64,000 nucleotides of DNA from Manis javanica (lineage: Eukaryota > Chordata > Mammalia > Pholidota > Manidae), in NCBI RefSeq assembly GCF_040802235.1, contig NC_133157.1:25685501-25749500 (forward strand). The letters run 5' to 3'. The notes beneath the pieces are model-generated. The model was not told where the DNA came from, searched no databases, and saw only the letters and a program-made list of their open reading frames with translations. A program made the translations under genes and the position numbers. The first letter of the stretch is position 1, and each line of letters opens with the position of its first letter. Of the stretch, positions 26,939 to 41,174 are shown one piece after another.

Positions 26939-28305
26939 TCTGGTGCTGGGAAAACTGGACAGCTACATGTAAGACAATGAAACTGGACTATTGTCTGACT
27001 CTATACACAAAAGTAAACTCAAAATGGAGCAAAGACCTGAATATAAGTCATGAAATTATAAAAACTCTTAGAAGAAAACATAGGCAAAAATCTCTTGATA
27101 TAAGCATGAGCAATTTTTTCCTGGACACATATCCTCAGGCAAGGGAAATAAAATATAAAATGAACAAATGGGACTACATCAAACTAAAAAGCTTCTGTAC
27201 AGCAAAGAACACCATCAGTAGAACAAAAAGGCACCCTACAGTATGTGGGAATATATTCACAAATGACTCATCTGATAAGGGGTTAACACCTAAATTACAT
27301 AAAGAATCCATAAGCCTCAACATTCAAAAAACAAATAACCCAATTAAGAAATGGGAAGAGAACCTAAACAGACACTTCTCCAAAGAAGAAATACAGATGA
27401 CCAACAGGCACATGAAAAGATGCTCCACATCACTAATCATCAGGGAAGAGCAAATTAAAACCATAATGAGGTATCACCTCACACAAATTAGGACGGCCAC
27501 TATCCAAAAGACAAGAAATAAATGTTGGTGAGGATGCAGAGAAATGGAAACACTCCTACAGTGTTGGTGGGTATTTAAATTGGTGCAACCACTGTGGAAA
27601 GCAATTTGGAGGTTCCTCAAAAAACTAAAAATGGAAATACCATTCAATCCAATAATTCCACTACTACGAATTTACCTGAAAACAACAAAATCCGTGATTC
27701 AAAAAGACATATGCACCCCTATGTTTATTGCCACACTATTTGCAATAGCCAAGATATGGAAGCAACCTAAGTACCCCACAATAGATGAATGGAGAAAAAA
27801 GATTTGGTACATATACACAGTGGAATACTATTCAGCCATAAAAAGAAAAGAAAGCCTCCCATTTGCAACAACACTGGTGGATCTATAGGGTATTATGCTC
27901 AGTGAAATAAGCCAGGCAGAGAAATATAAGTATCAAATGATTTCACTTATTTGTGGAATATAAAAACAAAGCAAAACAGAAGGAACAAAATAGCAAAAGA
28001 TTCATAGATACCAAAAAGGGAATAGTGGTTACAAAGAGGGAGTTATTGGGGAGTTTGTAGGGGAGGGGTAAGAGGATAAAGGGGTACAATAATTCACAAT
28101 CACAATATAAGTTGGTAGTACAGGTATAAGTTGGAGAATACAGTTAATGATTCTGTAACATTACTACATTGATAGACAGTGTCCGTACTAGGCGGGGTGA
28201 AGATTTAATAATATGGGCAACTGTTGAAACACTGTGTTGTATATTGAAACCAACATAAGATTGTATATCATTGATACTTTAAAAAATAAGTAATTTTTTT
28301 AAAAG
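26939..28305 (+). mobile_element. 5'-truncated L1 inserted into an older L1
   Basis: It starts TGGTGCTGGGAAAACTGGAC and runs through the ORF2 C-terminal third, with open segments at 26,977-27,531 and 27,544-27,888. These show the familiar L1 words [17 protein letters not shown] and IPLLRIYLK. The ORF2 stop and a 3' UTR ending near 28,285 in an A-rich tail follow. It is 5'-truncated and broken by frameshifts. It interrupts an older L1 whose two halves abut it. No clean target duplication survives, so the ends are good to about 15 bases. It is antisense to FSD1L. Confidence 0.85.
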
Positions 28306-29135
28306 TAAACAACCTAATTTTTAAAATGAGCTAAAGTTTTTAAAAGGCTTCATCAAAGAAATGATACAAATGGCAAGTAAGCACATGAAAAAATAGATGC
28401 TCAACATCACTTAGGAAAGAAAATTTAAGTTACAACCACAATGAAATACCATTATACACCTGTTAAAATTGCTTGTTAACTAAATACCTGACAATATCAA
28501 ATAATAGCAAGGATGTGGTGAACTCTCATATATTGTTAGTAGGAATGCAAAGATGGTACAAATGCTTTGGAAAACATGGTAGCTTATAAAGTTAAACATA
28601 CACTTTCAATGTGCTCTAGCAACCTCACTCCTAGCTATTTACACAAGAGAAATGAAAATGAATAGTCACACAAAAAGCCACAGCAAATATTTACAGTACC
28701 TTTATTCATAGTTGCCAAAAAGAAAAGAACCTAAATGTCCTTCAACTGGTGAATGATTGAGTAACATATGGTACATAACGAATATGGAACATTAATCAGC
28801 AATAAAAAGGAACTAATGACAAACAAAACAACATGGATGAATTTCAAATGCAATATACTACAGAATCAAAAATCTACATACCATACCATTTTTTTCTTTG
28901 ATAATCATTCTGCGAGAGACAAAATTATAGAGACTAAAGCTGATTAGTGACTGCTACATCTGAGTATAATAGGAGAGGTCCACTACAAAGGACTATGAAG
29001 GAATTTTCTAGGGCGATAGAAATGTTCTGTATCTTGATTATAGTGGTGGTTATAAAACTGTAAGCATTTGTCAGATCCCACAGAATTGTAATTCTATAAA
29101 GTATACCTCAATAAACCTGACTTAAAAAAAAATTA
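28306..29135 (+). repeat. Old L1, right part
   Basis: It resumes with CAACCTAATTTTTAAAATGA, the L1 position expected directly after the segment at 26,938. It continues through ORF2 C-terminal text (ATGATACAAATGGCAAGTAA, AATGAAATACCATTATACAC) to an A-tail near 29,125. It is more diverged than its insert, as nesting requires. Confidence 0.8.
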
Positions 29136-30102
29136 ATCTTGTACACACAAAACATTTAACAGTCATTTGCCTAGTTAATAAAAACAAGTCTTCAATGAAC
29201 AACAAAGATAAATAAAAAATTTAACCAGCTTGTAAGTACATTTCCTAAAGCATCTTATGACATTTACTAGCATAATTACAATAGTATGTTTGGAATGAAA
29301 AAATAATAAACTCACTACGTATCTATCTGAGAGTGACTCAAATTAAACATGAAATCTCCCCTTTTATCAAAACATATTTAAGACTTGGGGAAAAAAATAA
29401 CTGATTTTCATATGGTAAAAAATTTGTTTCTAGCTGGTCAATTTGGAAAAGCAGCCAAAAATACATAATAATACAGCAGAGTTTTGTGACAAAGTAAAAA
29501 AAAAAATACCACTTGCAATATCCCTAAGTAGTTTTCTATGAACAGTAACTTTATTCACTAATCACTTTTACTTTTTAATGAAAAAGTAGAAGTCATGGTA
29601 TTAGCATTATTCTAAACTTATTTTAAGATTTTAGGGTATCTAGAGTAAATCATTATCAATTTTGAGATTTAAAAGTACTGTACTTTAAACCCACCTATAA
29701 CCTGAATCCTTTCTCCTCATGGTTGAGAGGATTTACAGTTAGGGGTGATGATGTTAGAATATACATACAAAGCATTCCACCCAGTCTGCAATGGAAATAT
29801 AGCACCTAGATTTGTAGAAGTAGCCCCCAAGTTCTAGCCAGAATAATGATGATCTTAACTGGATTGCAGATCTTCTCACAGTAGCCCCTAACTTTATAGA
29901 GAAATGCAAAGCATAAAACAGTAATATTTGCTTTAAAAAAGATTCAAAACTAAGTTTCATTTTGTATGGAGAATCATGTTTTTATTATATACACCAACCT
30001 GAAACTAAGTAGTCCTTAAATTATATACATGTGCAGAGACACATACACATGCAGCCTACCATACATAGAATTATCTAATATTATACACAGATGACACTGC
30101 AC

Positions 30103-31262
30103 TGTAATGGAAAAGGGCTATTCTTCTCAATAGATGGTCCTGGAATAAGCAGATATCCATATGAAATTAAAGAATGTATCCTGACCCCAACTTCACAACA
30201 AACACATCAATTCTTCTTTGTACTTGCACTGTAAATGCAATCAGTATCTGAAGGAAAAGCTTTTAGAAGAAAACACAATATTTTCATGACCTTGGGGTGA
30301 ATACAGACTTCTTAAAACACAAAAAGGACTAATCATAAATGAAATATTGATAAATTGAACTACATTTAAATTAACTTTTGTTCATCAAAAGACACCAGTG
30401 AGAGAGAAAAGAAAAGCCAGAGTGGAAAAGATATTTGCAATATATATACCTAGCAAAGGACTCAATATATAAGGAACTCCAAATCAACCAATGGGAACTA
30501 AGAAGGGAACCCAATAGAAATACAGGCAGAAGAAATGAACAACTATTTCACAAAGATTATAACCAAATGGTCAATAGAATATAAAAAGGTGTTCAACAGC
30601 ACTAGTCACCAAGAAAATGCAAATGAAAATCACAATGTAAGGACCAAACTTTAAAAAGAACAACACCAAATCTTGACAAAGATGTAGAAAAACTCAAATT
30701 CTCATATATTACTGATGATAAATTAGTATAATCAATGACTTAGGAAAACCATTCTACAGTTGGTTATACAGTTACCTTATGATCTAGCAACCCCAATCCT
30801 AATTATATAACCAATTGAAATGTATACATACATTTACCAAAAGACATGAACAAGAATACTCATAGCTGTTCTACTTACAGATGTTTCCAAAGGGAAACCA
30901 CCAAAGTATCCAACTACATTAGAATGGATACATAAATTATGATATAGTCATATAATGGAATACTATTAGTGAACTACCACAACATAATCTCACAAACAAA
31001 ATGTTGAGCCAAACAAATTCAGTTTGATTCCATTACATGAATTTGAAAAGAAAGCCAAATGAATTTATGGTATTAAAACTCAAGATAACAACCTTTGGAA
31101 GAGGGCTATTAGGGGCTGGAAATAGGCATAAGGGAGCTTATGAGGTTCTGGAAATAGTTCATTGCTTGATTTAGATAATGAGTACAGTTCTATGAATATT
31201 CATCAGATTTGATTTGAGTATTTTTATGTATTAACTTTAACTTCAATAAAATATACCAAAAA
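30103..31262 (+). repeat. Old L1 3' end
   Basis: This is diverged ORF2 C-terminal and 3' UTR sequence on plus: AATGGAAAAGGGCTATTCTT, GACACCAGTGAGAGAGAAAA, AATATAAAAAGGTGTTCAAC, ending CTTCAATAAAATATACC. No useful open frame remains. It is a separate insertion from the 26.5-29.1 kb pair. Confidence 0.78.
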
Positions 31263-31402
31263 TATACATACAATCACAGATTTGAGAGAAGTGGATAAGG
31301 GAAAGGGAGAGGAATATGAAGAAAAAATAAGATTCTGGTTCCCCAAATATACAGCATAGACGGTTCTCTTTCAAGATGTCAAATCAAATAAAATATAAAT
31401 TA

Positions 31403-33595
<2,193 letters not shown>

Positions 33596-33609
33596 ATATC
33601 CTCCATCTG

Positions 33610-34797
33610 GGCAGAGGTCGGATTCAAGATGGCAGCATGACAGGTGAGACAGAGAACTCCTCCCAAAATCACATAATGTGAAAATATAGTTAACACAACT
33701 AATCCTAAAAGAGCAACAGGAAAGAAGGCTGCACCAGACTGCATACACCTGGAGAACAGAGCAGACCTCAACAAACAGGGTTATGTACCAAAGCCTTGAT
33801 CTGGCGGCACCCAAGGCCTTCCCCCCACTCCAGCTAACAGGCAGGAGGAAGAGAAAAGGAATGGGTGTGGGTGGAAGCTTAGGACTGCTGAACACCCAGC
33901 CCTGGAGATCTGCTTTGGGAGTACAAACCTACATTGAATGGTGCTCTGGAGATTAGTGGGGTTGAAAAGCTAAGATAGACAGAATACTTGGAGAGACAGA
34001 TCTCACCGTTTGTGGAGGACAGGGATCCACATCTGGCTGCCCTTGGAGAAAGGAAAGGAGGGGGGTATGAGAGGCTTCCTAGCAGCAAGAGGGCGCTGAA
34101 GGGGCGGGATTTGCAGGAAGCTTGCTGTGTGGGAGAAGGGATAAGTGGACAAGATTATCTGGGCACGCTCTGCCCAACAGGTTGGGAACTTTCAGGAGCT
34201 TCAGGCGCTCTATCCCCTGGATGGCTACTCAGCTCTGAGGCCCCCCACTGTGATATGCGGCCTGCCGCACCTTCCTCCTGGCCTGCCTGCACCAGCACAC
34301 AAACCAGCAGTCCCAGCACTGTCAGCAGGCCAGCCAGAGAGAGGCCCCGCCTATTGCAGCTACAGATGCAAAGCACAGAGGCTGATACCTATGTGTTCAG
34401 CCCACTGGTTCTGGCAGTGGAGAAAGGCACTGCAGCTGGGAAAAAGCAAACAGCTCTTTCCTCCCCTCAGGCACCAGTGCTGCTCCCCTGAAAACCCTGA
34501 CATCACCCCAGGGACTGAGCAGCTCCAGAGACTAGAGCTTCTGGGCACTAGAGGGCGCCACAAACAAATATTAAACATCAAAGGAAACCGGTTCAAACAA
34601 AAATCTCACAAACACCAGAAAAAGGGACAAATGAAACTGAACTCACCAATCTTCCAGAAAGAGAGTTCAAAATAAAAATCGTAAACATGCTCATGGAGGT
34701 ATAGAAAAATATTCAAGAACTCAGGGATGAATTTAGGATTGGGATTCAATCATTAAGAAATTCCATATCTGAAATGAAACATACAATGGAGGGATTT
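33610..34797 (+). mobile_element. L1-A, part 1: 5' UTR and start of ORF1
   Basis: L1-A is the host element of the nest. Its 5' end has AAGATGGCAGCATGACAGG followed by a G/C-rich 5' UTR that parallels those of L1-B (34,812) and L1-C (43,640). Near 34,620-34,797 it enters ORF1 text (TCAAAATAAAAATCGTAAAC, AAGAACTCAGGGATGAATTT). It stops at L1-B's target duplication and resumes at 41,175. A 14-base word just before it (33,596-33,609, ATATCCTCCATCTG) matches 46,250-46,263 at 12 of 14 positions, a plausible worn duplication that bounds the whole nest. Confidence 0.88.
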
Positions 34798-34811
34798 AAA
34801 AGCAGAGTAGA
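34798..34811. repeat. Target-site duplication of L1-B, left copy
   Basis: AAAAGCAGAGTAGA occurs here and again at 41,161-41,174, exactly flanking L1-B. Joining the flanks restores continuous L1-A ORF1 sequence. Confidence 0.93.
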
Positions 34812-35952
34812 AGGATCATGGAAAGATGGCGGCATGAGTAGTTCAGAGGAAATCACCTCCCCAAAACATATATTTATGAAAATACAATAAATACAAACTA
34901 TTCCTAAAAGAGACACCAGTGGATGCAGTACAACACCAAGGATACATCTACATCTGCGAGAACTTAGCACCACATGAAGGGGGTAAGATACAAGCCACGG
35001 CCAGGTGGGACCTGAATGCTCCCCCACCCAAAAACCTGGTGGGAAGAAAGGAGTCGGAATGGGGAGAGAGTGAAAGCCCAGGACTGCTAAACAACCAGCT
35101 CTAGAAATCCGCACCCGGAACATAGACACAAGGTGCATGGGGTGCTGGATATTAGAGAAACAGAAAAGCAAAACCTGTGGGCAGGTCCCCGCAACCAGCA
35201 CTCATGAGACAAAAGAAAAGCGAGTGCTTTCTGCAAGTCTTAAAGAGACAGGGACCCCATAGCTGGACAAAATTGTCCCGGCAGCTAGGAATACCGGGGA
35301 AACATAGGCGCCCTAAATGGAGACAGTGCAGCTCTGAAGCCCCTCACAGGACTAGACAGCCTGCCAGTCATTCTTCCAACTGGCGCGGACCCCGACACAC
35401 GGGCCCAGTAGCAGGAGAGTAGGAGTGCACGCCAGGGGTGGAAGCACTGGAAGGAATCAAGAGTAGATCCATGCACCGCAGGAGAGGCTTGTGCTAGCCC
35501 ACAGCAGCATGACCGAAAAGCCCGGGCGCGGCTCGCACGCACCCGCAGCAGTGAAGCCAGAGCCCGGAAGAAGCCTATGTGGAAAAGCCCCACGCCCACC
35601 AGCAGAGGACCCAGAGGGAGCAGGCGCGCTCTCAGGAGCCAACCGGAATCCCAGCCCAACGCACAGCCACCCAGGCCAGACCCAAAGGCAGCTGCTGCCA
35701 CACAGCTAACTGGCAGGGTCACCGCTAGCATGGAGGAGCGCACATGGCATGCCTGCCACTCTATGCAGGGCTCCACACTGCTCTGATGGACACCCAGCCC
35801 ACAGCAGCTTAGGAGATTAACCCGGTGGCTGCTCCAGGAGTGCAGGAAGCCGTCACAGGCAGCAGAGAAGGGCAAGACATCCAGTAGGCAGGAAAGGACT
35901 TTCTTCTCCCAGCTGACACACCCACAACCTGCCTACAGCCACTGCTATCACC
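34812..35952 (+). promoter_or_regulatory. L1-B 5' UTR / internal promoter region
   Basis: This is a GC-richer segment of about 1.1 kb starting with the L1 hallmark AAGATGGCGGCATGAG and ending just before the ORF1 ATG. In other mammals this region drives L1 transcription and often has antisense promoter activity as well. Antisense frames are open here (minus 35,285-35,875 and 34,746-35,201). Promoter activity is inferred from family knowledge and not visible. Confidence 0.6.
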
Positions 35953-36834
35953 ATGAAAAGGCAAAAAAATCTGGTCCAGTCCAAGATAGTTACACCTGAG
36001 AAAGGATCTGCAGAGGCAGAACTAACCAGTCCCCTGAAAAAGAATTCAAAATAAAAATCATAAACATGCTGACAGAGCTGCAGAGAAAAATGCAAGAGCT
36101 AAGGGATGAAGTCCAGAGGGAGATTACAGACGTCCGGAGGGCGATCACAGATGTCCGGAGGGAGATTACAGAAGTGAAACAAACTCTGGAAGGATTTATA
36201 AGCAGAATGGATAAGATGTAAGAGGCCATTGATGGAATAGAAACCAGAAAACAGGAACATATAGAAGCTGATGCAGAGAGAGATAAAAAGATCTCCAGGA
36301 ATGAAACAATATTAAGAGAACTGTATGACCAATCCAAAAGGAACAATACCCACATTATAGGGGTGCCAGAGGAAGAAGAGAGAGAAAAAGGGATAGAAAG
36401 TGTCTTTGAAGAAATAATTGCTGAGAACTTCCCCAAACTGGGGGAGGAAATAGTTGCTCAGACTACAGAGGCACACGGAACTCCCGAGAGACAGGATCCA
36501 AAGAGGTCAACAACAAGACACATAATAATTAAAATGGCAAACATCAAGGACAGGGACAGAGTACTAAAGGCAGCCAGAAAGAGTAAAAAGGTCACCTACA
36601 AAGGAAAACCCATCAGGCTATCTTCAGACTTCTCAACAGAAACCTTACAGGCCAGAAGATAATGGCATGCTATATTTAATGCAATGAAACAAGGGCCTTG
36701 AACCAAGGATACTGTATCTAGCACGATTATCATTTAAATATGGAGGGATTAAACAATTCCCAGATAGGCAAAAATTGAGGGAATTTGCCTCCCACAAACC
36801 ACCTATACAGGGTATCTTAGAGGGACTGCTCTAG
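35953..36834 (+). pseudogene. L1-B ORF1 remnant (RNA-binding chaperone protein)
   Basis: It starts ATGAAAAGGCAAAAAAATCT and follows the L1 ORF1p layout: a polar N-terminus, a coiled-coil region (MQELRDEVQREITDVRR-type heptads at about 36,090-36,200) and the RRM/C-terminal domain (open segment 36,363-36,662 with PEEEEREKGIE, IIIKMANIKDRDRVLKAAR and DFSTETLQARR). In-frame stops occur near 36,050, 36,219 and 36,660, so no full protein can be made. Intact ORF1p is a trimeric RNA-binding chaperone that coats L1 RNA. Confidence 0.9.
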
Positions 36835-37024
36835 ATCGGAGCATTCCTAAAAAGAGCACAGAACAAAACACCCAACATATGAAGAATGGAGGAGGAGGAA
36901 AAAGAAGGGAAAGAAAAAACCGTCAAACGGTGTTTATAACAGCTCAATAAGCTAGTGAGGTCAGACAGTAAGGTAGTAAACAAGCTGACCTTGAACTTTG
37001 GTAACCACAAATCTAAAGCCTGCA

Positions 37025-40000
37025 ATGGCAATAAGTACATATCTTTCAATAATCACCCTAAATGTAAATGCACTGAATGCACCAATCAACAGACACAGAG
37101 TAATAGAATGGATAAAAAAGCAAGACCCATCTACATGCTGCTTACAAGAGACTCACCTCAAACCCAAAGGCATGCACAGATTAAAAGTCAAGGGTTGGAG
37201 AAAGATATTTCATGCAAACAACAGGGAGAAAAAAGCAGGTGTTGCAATACCAGTATCAGACAAAATAGACTTCAAAATGAAGAAAGTGACAAGAGATGAA
37301 GAAGGACATTACATAATGACAAAGGGCTCAGTGCAACAAGAGGATATAACCATTATAAACATATATGCACCCAATACAGGAGCACCAATATATGTGAAAA
37401 AAATACTAACAGAATTAAAGGAGGAAATAGAATGCAATGCATTCATTTTGGGAGACTTTAACACACCAGTCACTCCAAAGGATAGATTCACCAGACAGAA
37501 AATAACTAAGGACACAGAGACACTGAACAACACGCTAGAACAGATGGACCTCACAGACATCTATAGATCTCCACATCCAAAAGCAACAGGATACACATTC
37601 TTCTCAAGTGCACATGGAACATTCTCCAGAATAGTCCACATTATAGGCCACAAAAAGAACCTCAGTAAATTCCAAAAGATTGAAATCCTACCAGCCAACT
37701 TTTCAGACCACAAAGGTACAGAACTAGAAATAAATTGTATAAAGAAAGCAAAAAGGCTCAGAAACACATGGAGGCTTAACAACATGCTCCTAAATAATCA
37801 ATGGATCAATGACCAAATTAAAATGGAGATCCAGCAATATATGGAAACAAATGACAACAACAACACAAAGCCCCAACTTTTGCAGGATGCAGCAAAAGCA
37901 GTCTTAAGAGGAAAGTATATAGCAATCCAGGCATATTTAAAGAAGGAAGAACAATCCCAAATGAATATTCTAATGTCACAATTATCGAAATTGGAAAAAG
38001 AAGAACAAATGAGGCCTAAGGTCAGCAGACGGAGGGACATAATAAAGAGCAGAGAAGAAATAAATAAAATTGAGAAGAATAAAACAATAGAAAAAATCAA
38101 TGAAACTAAGAGCTGGTTCTTCGAGAAAATAAACAAAATAGGTAAGCCTCTAGTCAGACTTATTAAGAGGAAAAGAGAGTCAACACACATCAACAGAATC
38201 AGAAATGAGAAAGGAAAAATCACGACGGACCCCACAGAAATACAAAGAATTATTAGAGAGTACTATGAAAGCCTATATGCTAACAAGCTGGGAAACCTAG
38301 GAGAAATGGACAACTTCCTAGAAAAATACAACCTTCCTAGACTGACCCAGAAAGAAACAGAGAATCTAAACAGACAAATTACCACAATGAAATTGAAGAG
38401 GTAATCAAAAAATTACCCAAGAACAAAACCCCCGGGCCAGATGGATTTACCTCTGAATTTTATCAGACATAGAGAGAAGACATAACACCCATTCTCCTTA
38501 AAGTTTTCCAAAAAATAGAAGAGGAGGGAATACTCCCAAACTCATTCTATGAAGCCAACATCACCCTAATACCAAAACCAGGCAAAGACCCCACCAAAAA
38601 AGAAAACTACAGACCAATATCCCTGATGAATGTAGATACAAAAATACTCAACAAAATATTAGCAAACTGAATTCAAAAATACATCAAAAGGATCATACAC
38701 CATGACCAAGTGGGATTCATCCCAGGGATGCAAGGATGGTACAACATTTGAAAATCCATCAACATCATCCACCACATCAACAAAAAGGACAAAAACCATG
38801 TGATCATCTCCATAGATGCTGAAAAAGCATTCGACAAAATTAAACATCCATTCATGATAAAAACTCTCAACAAAATGGGCATAGAGGGCAAGTACCTCAA
38901 CAAAATAAAAGCCATATATGATAAACCCACAGCTAACATCATACTGAACAGTGACAGGCTAAAAGCTTTTCCTCTGAGATCAGGAACAAGACAGGGATGC
39001 CCACTCTCATCACTGTTATTCAATGTGGTACTGGAGGTCCTAGCCACGGCAATCCGACAAAACAAAGATATACAAGGAATCCAGATTGGTAAAGAAGAAG
39101 TCAAACTGTCACTATTTGCAGATGACATGATATTGTACCTAAAAAACCCCAAACACTCCACTGCAAAACTACTATAACTAATATTGGAATTCAGCAAAGT
39201 TGCAGGATACAAAATTAACACACAGAACTCTGTAGCTTTCCTATACACTAACAATGAACTAATAGAAAGAGAAATCAGGAAAACAATTCCATTCACAATA
39301 GCATCAAAAAGACTAAAATACCTAGGAATAAACCTAACCAAGGAAGTGAAAGACCTATACCCTGAAAACTACAAGATACTCTTAAGAGAAATTAAAGAGG
39401 TCACTAACAAATGGTAACTCATCCCATGCTCCTGGCTAGGAAGAATTAATATTGTCAAAATGGCCATTCTGCCCAAAGCAATATACAGATTCGATGCAAT
39501 CCCTATCAAATTACCAACAGCATTCTTCAATGAACTGGAACAAATAGTTCAAAAATTCATATAGAACCGTCAAAGACGCCGAATAGCCAATGCAATCCTG
39601 TGAAGGAAGAATAAAGTGGGGGGGATCTCGCTCCCCAACTTCAAGTTCTACTAAAAAGCCACAGTAATCAAGACAATTTGGTACTGGCACAAGAACAGAA
39701 TAGACTCCAGACATTAACCCAAACATATATGGGCAATTAATATTTGATAAAGGAGCCCTGGATATACAATGGGGAAATGATAGCCCCTTCAACAGATGGT
39801 GCTGGCAAAACTGGAAAGCTACATGTAAGAGAATGAAACTGGATCACTGTCTAACCCCATACACAAAAGTAAACTCCAAATGGATCGATGACCTGAATGT
39901 AAGTCAGGAAACCATAAAACTCTTAGAAAAAAACATAGGCAAAAATCTCATGGACATAAACATGAGTGACTTCTTCAGGGAACATATCTCCCCAGGCAAG

Positions 40001-40826
40001 GGAAACAAAGGCAAAAATGAACAAGTGGGACTATATCAAGCTAAAAAGCTTCTGTACAGCAAAGGATACCATCAGTAGAACAAAAAGGTATCCTACAGTA
40101 TGGGAGAACATATTCATAAATGACAGATCCAATAAAGGATTGACATCCAAAATATATAAAGAGCTCACATGCCTCAACAAACAAAAAGCAAATAATCCAA
40201 TTAAAAAATGGGCAGAGGAGCTGAATAGACAGTTCTCTAAAGAAGAAATCCAGACGGCCAACAGGCACATGAAAAGATGCTCCACATCGCTAATCATCAG
40301 AGAAATGCAAATTAAAACCACAATGAGATATCACCTCCCTCACACCAGTAAGGATCGCCACCATCCAAAAGACAAACAACAACAAATGTTGGCGAGGTTG
40401 TGGAGAAATGGGAACCCTCCTACACTGCTGGTGGGAATGTAAACTAGTTCAACCATTGTGGAAAGCAGTATGGAGGTTCCTCAGAATGCTCAAAATAGAA
40501 ATGCCATTTGACCCAGGAATTCCACTTCTAGGAATTTACCCTAAGAATGCAGCACTCCAGTTTTAAAAAGACAGATGCATCCCTATGTTGATCGCTGCAC
40601 TGTTTACAATAGCCAAGATATGGAAGCAACCTAAATGTCCATCAGTAGATGAAGGGATAAGAAGATGTGGTACATATACTCAATGGAATATTACTCAGCT
40701 ATAAGAAAAAAACAGATCCTACCATTCGCAACAACATGGATGGAGCTAGAGGGTATTATGCTCAGTGAAATAAGCCAAGCGGAGGAGGACAAGTACCAAA
40801 TGATTTCACTCATATGTGGAGTATAA
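37025..40826 (+). pseudogene. L1-B ORF2 remnant (endonuclease-reverse transcriptase)
   Basis: The true start is the ATG at 37,025 ([20 protein letters not shown]); the frame upstream of it has no ATG. The first 460 or so codons are open and hold the APE-type endonuclease motifs: Asn in TLNVNAL, QETH, INIYAPN, GDFN and SDH. The frame breaks after about 38,404. The reverse transcriptase reappears in pieces (38,800-39,177 with [15 protein letters not shown] and FADDMILY; 39,184-39,417), and the Cys-rich end at 39,833-40,442 and beyond. The region is about 3.8 kb, normal for ORF2, but at least several stops or shifts make it a pseudogene. The endonuclease part alone could be translated, but nothing shows that it is. 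Confidence 0.93.
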
Positions 40827-41160
40827 GAACAAAGGAAAACTGAAGGCAAAATCAGCAGCAGAATCACAGAACCCAATAATGTACTACTAGTTACCAAAGG
40901 GAAAGGGACTGGGGACGATGGGTGGGAAGGGAGGGATAAGGGTGGGGAAAAAGAAAGAGGGCATTACAATTAGCATGTGTAGTGCATGGGGGGCACGGGG
41001 AGTGCTGTACAACACAGAGAAGACAAGTAGTGATATTACAGCATCTTACTAAGCAGATGTACAGTGACTGTGCAGGGGTATGTAGGGGGGACTTGGTGAA
41101 GGGGGGAACCTAGTAAACATAATGTTCTTTCTGTAATTGTAGATTAATGATACCAAAAAA

Positions 41161-41174
41161 AAAAGCAGAGTAGA
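41161..41174. repeat. Target-site duplication of L1-B, right copy
   Basis: AAAAGCAGAGTAGA, identical to 34,798-34,811, directly follows the L1-B poly-A. Confidence 0.93.

Larger units (their letters stand above)
34812..41160 (+). mobile_element. L1-B, near full-length LINE-1 (inactive)
   Basis: This 6.35-kb element has every L1 section in order: 5' UTR (34,812-35,952), ORF1 (from 35,953), a short spacer, ORF2 (37,025 to a stop at about 40,826), a 3' UTR with a G-rich tract (about 40,900-41,105) and a terminus GATTAATGATACC with poly-A. A perfect 14-bp duplication flanks it. The length is normal for a complete L1. Both ORFs contain stops and frameshifts, so it is not autonomous. It lies antisense to FSD1L in the large intron. 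Confidence 0.95.

Noticed and set aside
26556-31262. The old L1s at 26.5 and 30.1 kb as a segmental duplication, because both start at a similar ORF2 position
   Set aside because: They differ too much in sequence and their flanks are unrelated; coincident truncation of two old copies is the simpler explanation.
33988-34675. Plus-strand frames of 167 and 176 codons
   Set aside because: They lie in the 5' UTR of L1-A, are Pro/Ser-rich without a recognisable domain, and are not preserved in the L1-B and L1-C 5' UTRs as far as I can see.
37309-40897. Minus-strand hydrophobic frames (for example 38,673-39,341)
   Set aside because: They are antisense shadows of L1 ORF2; the A-rich sense strand gives Phe/Leu/Ser-rich antisense translations.
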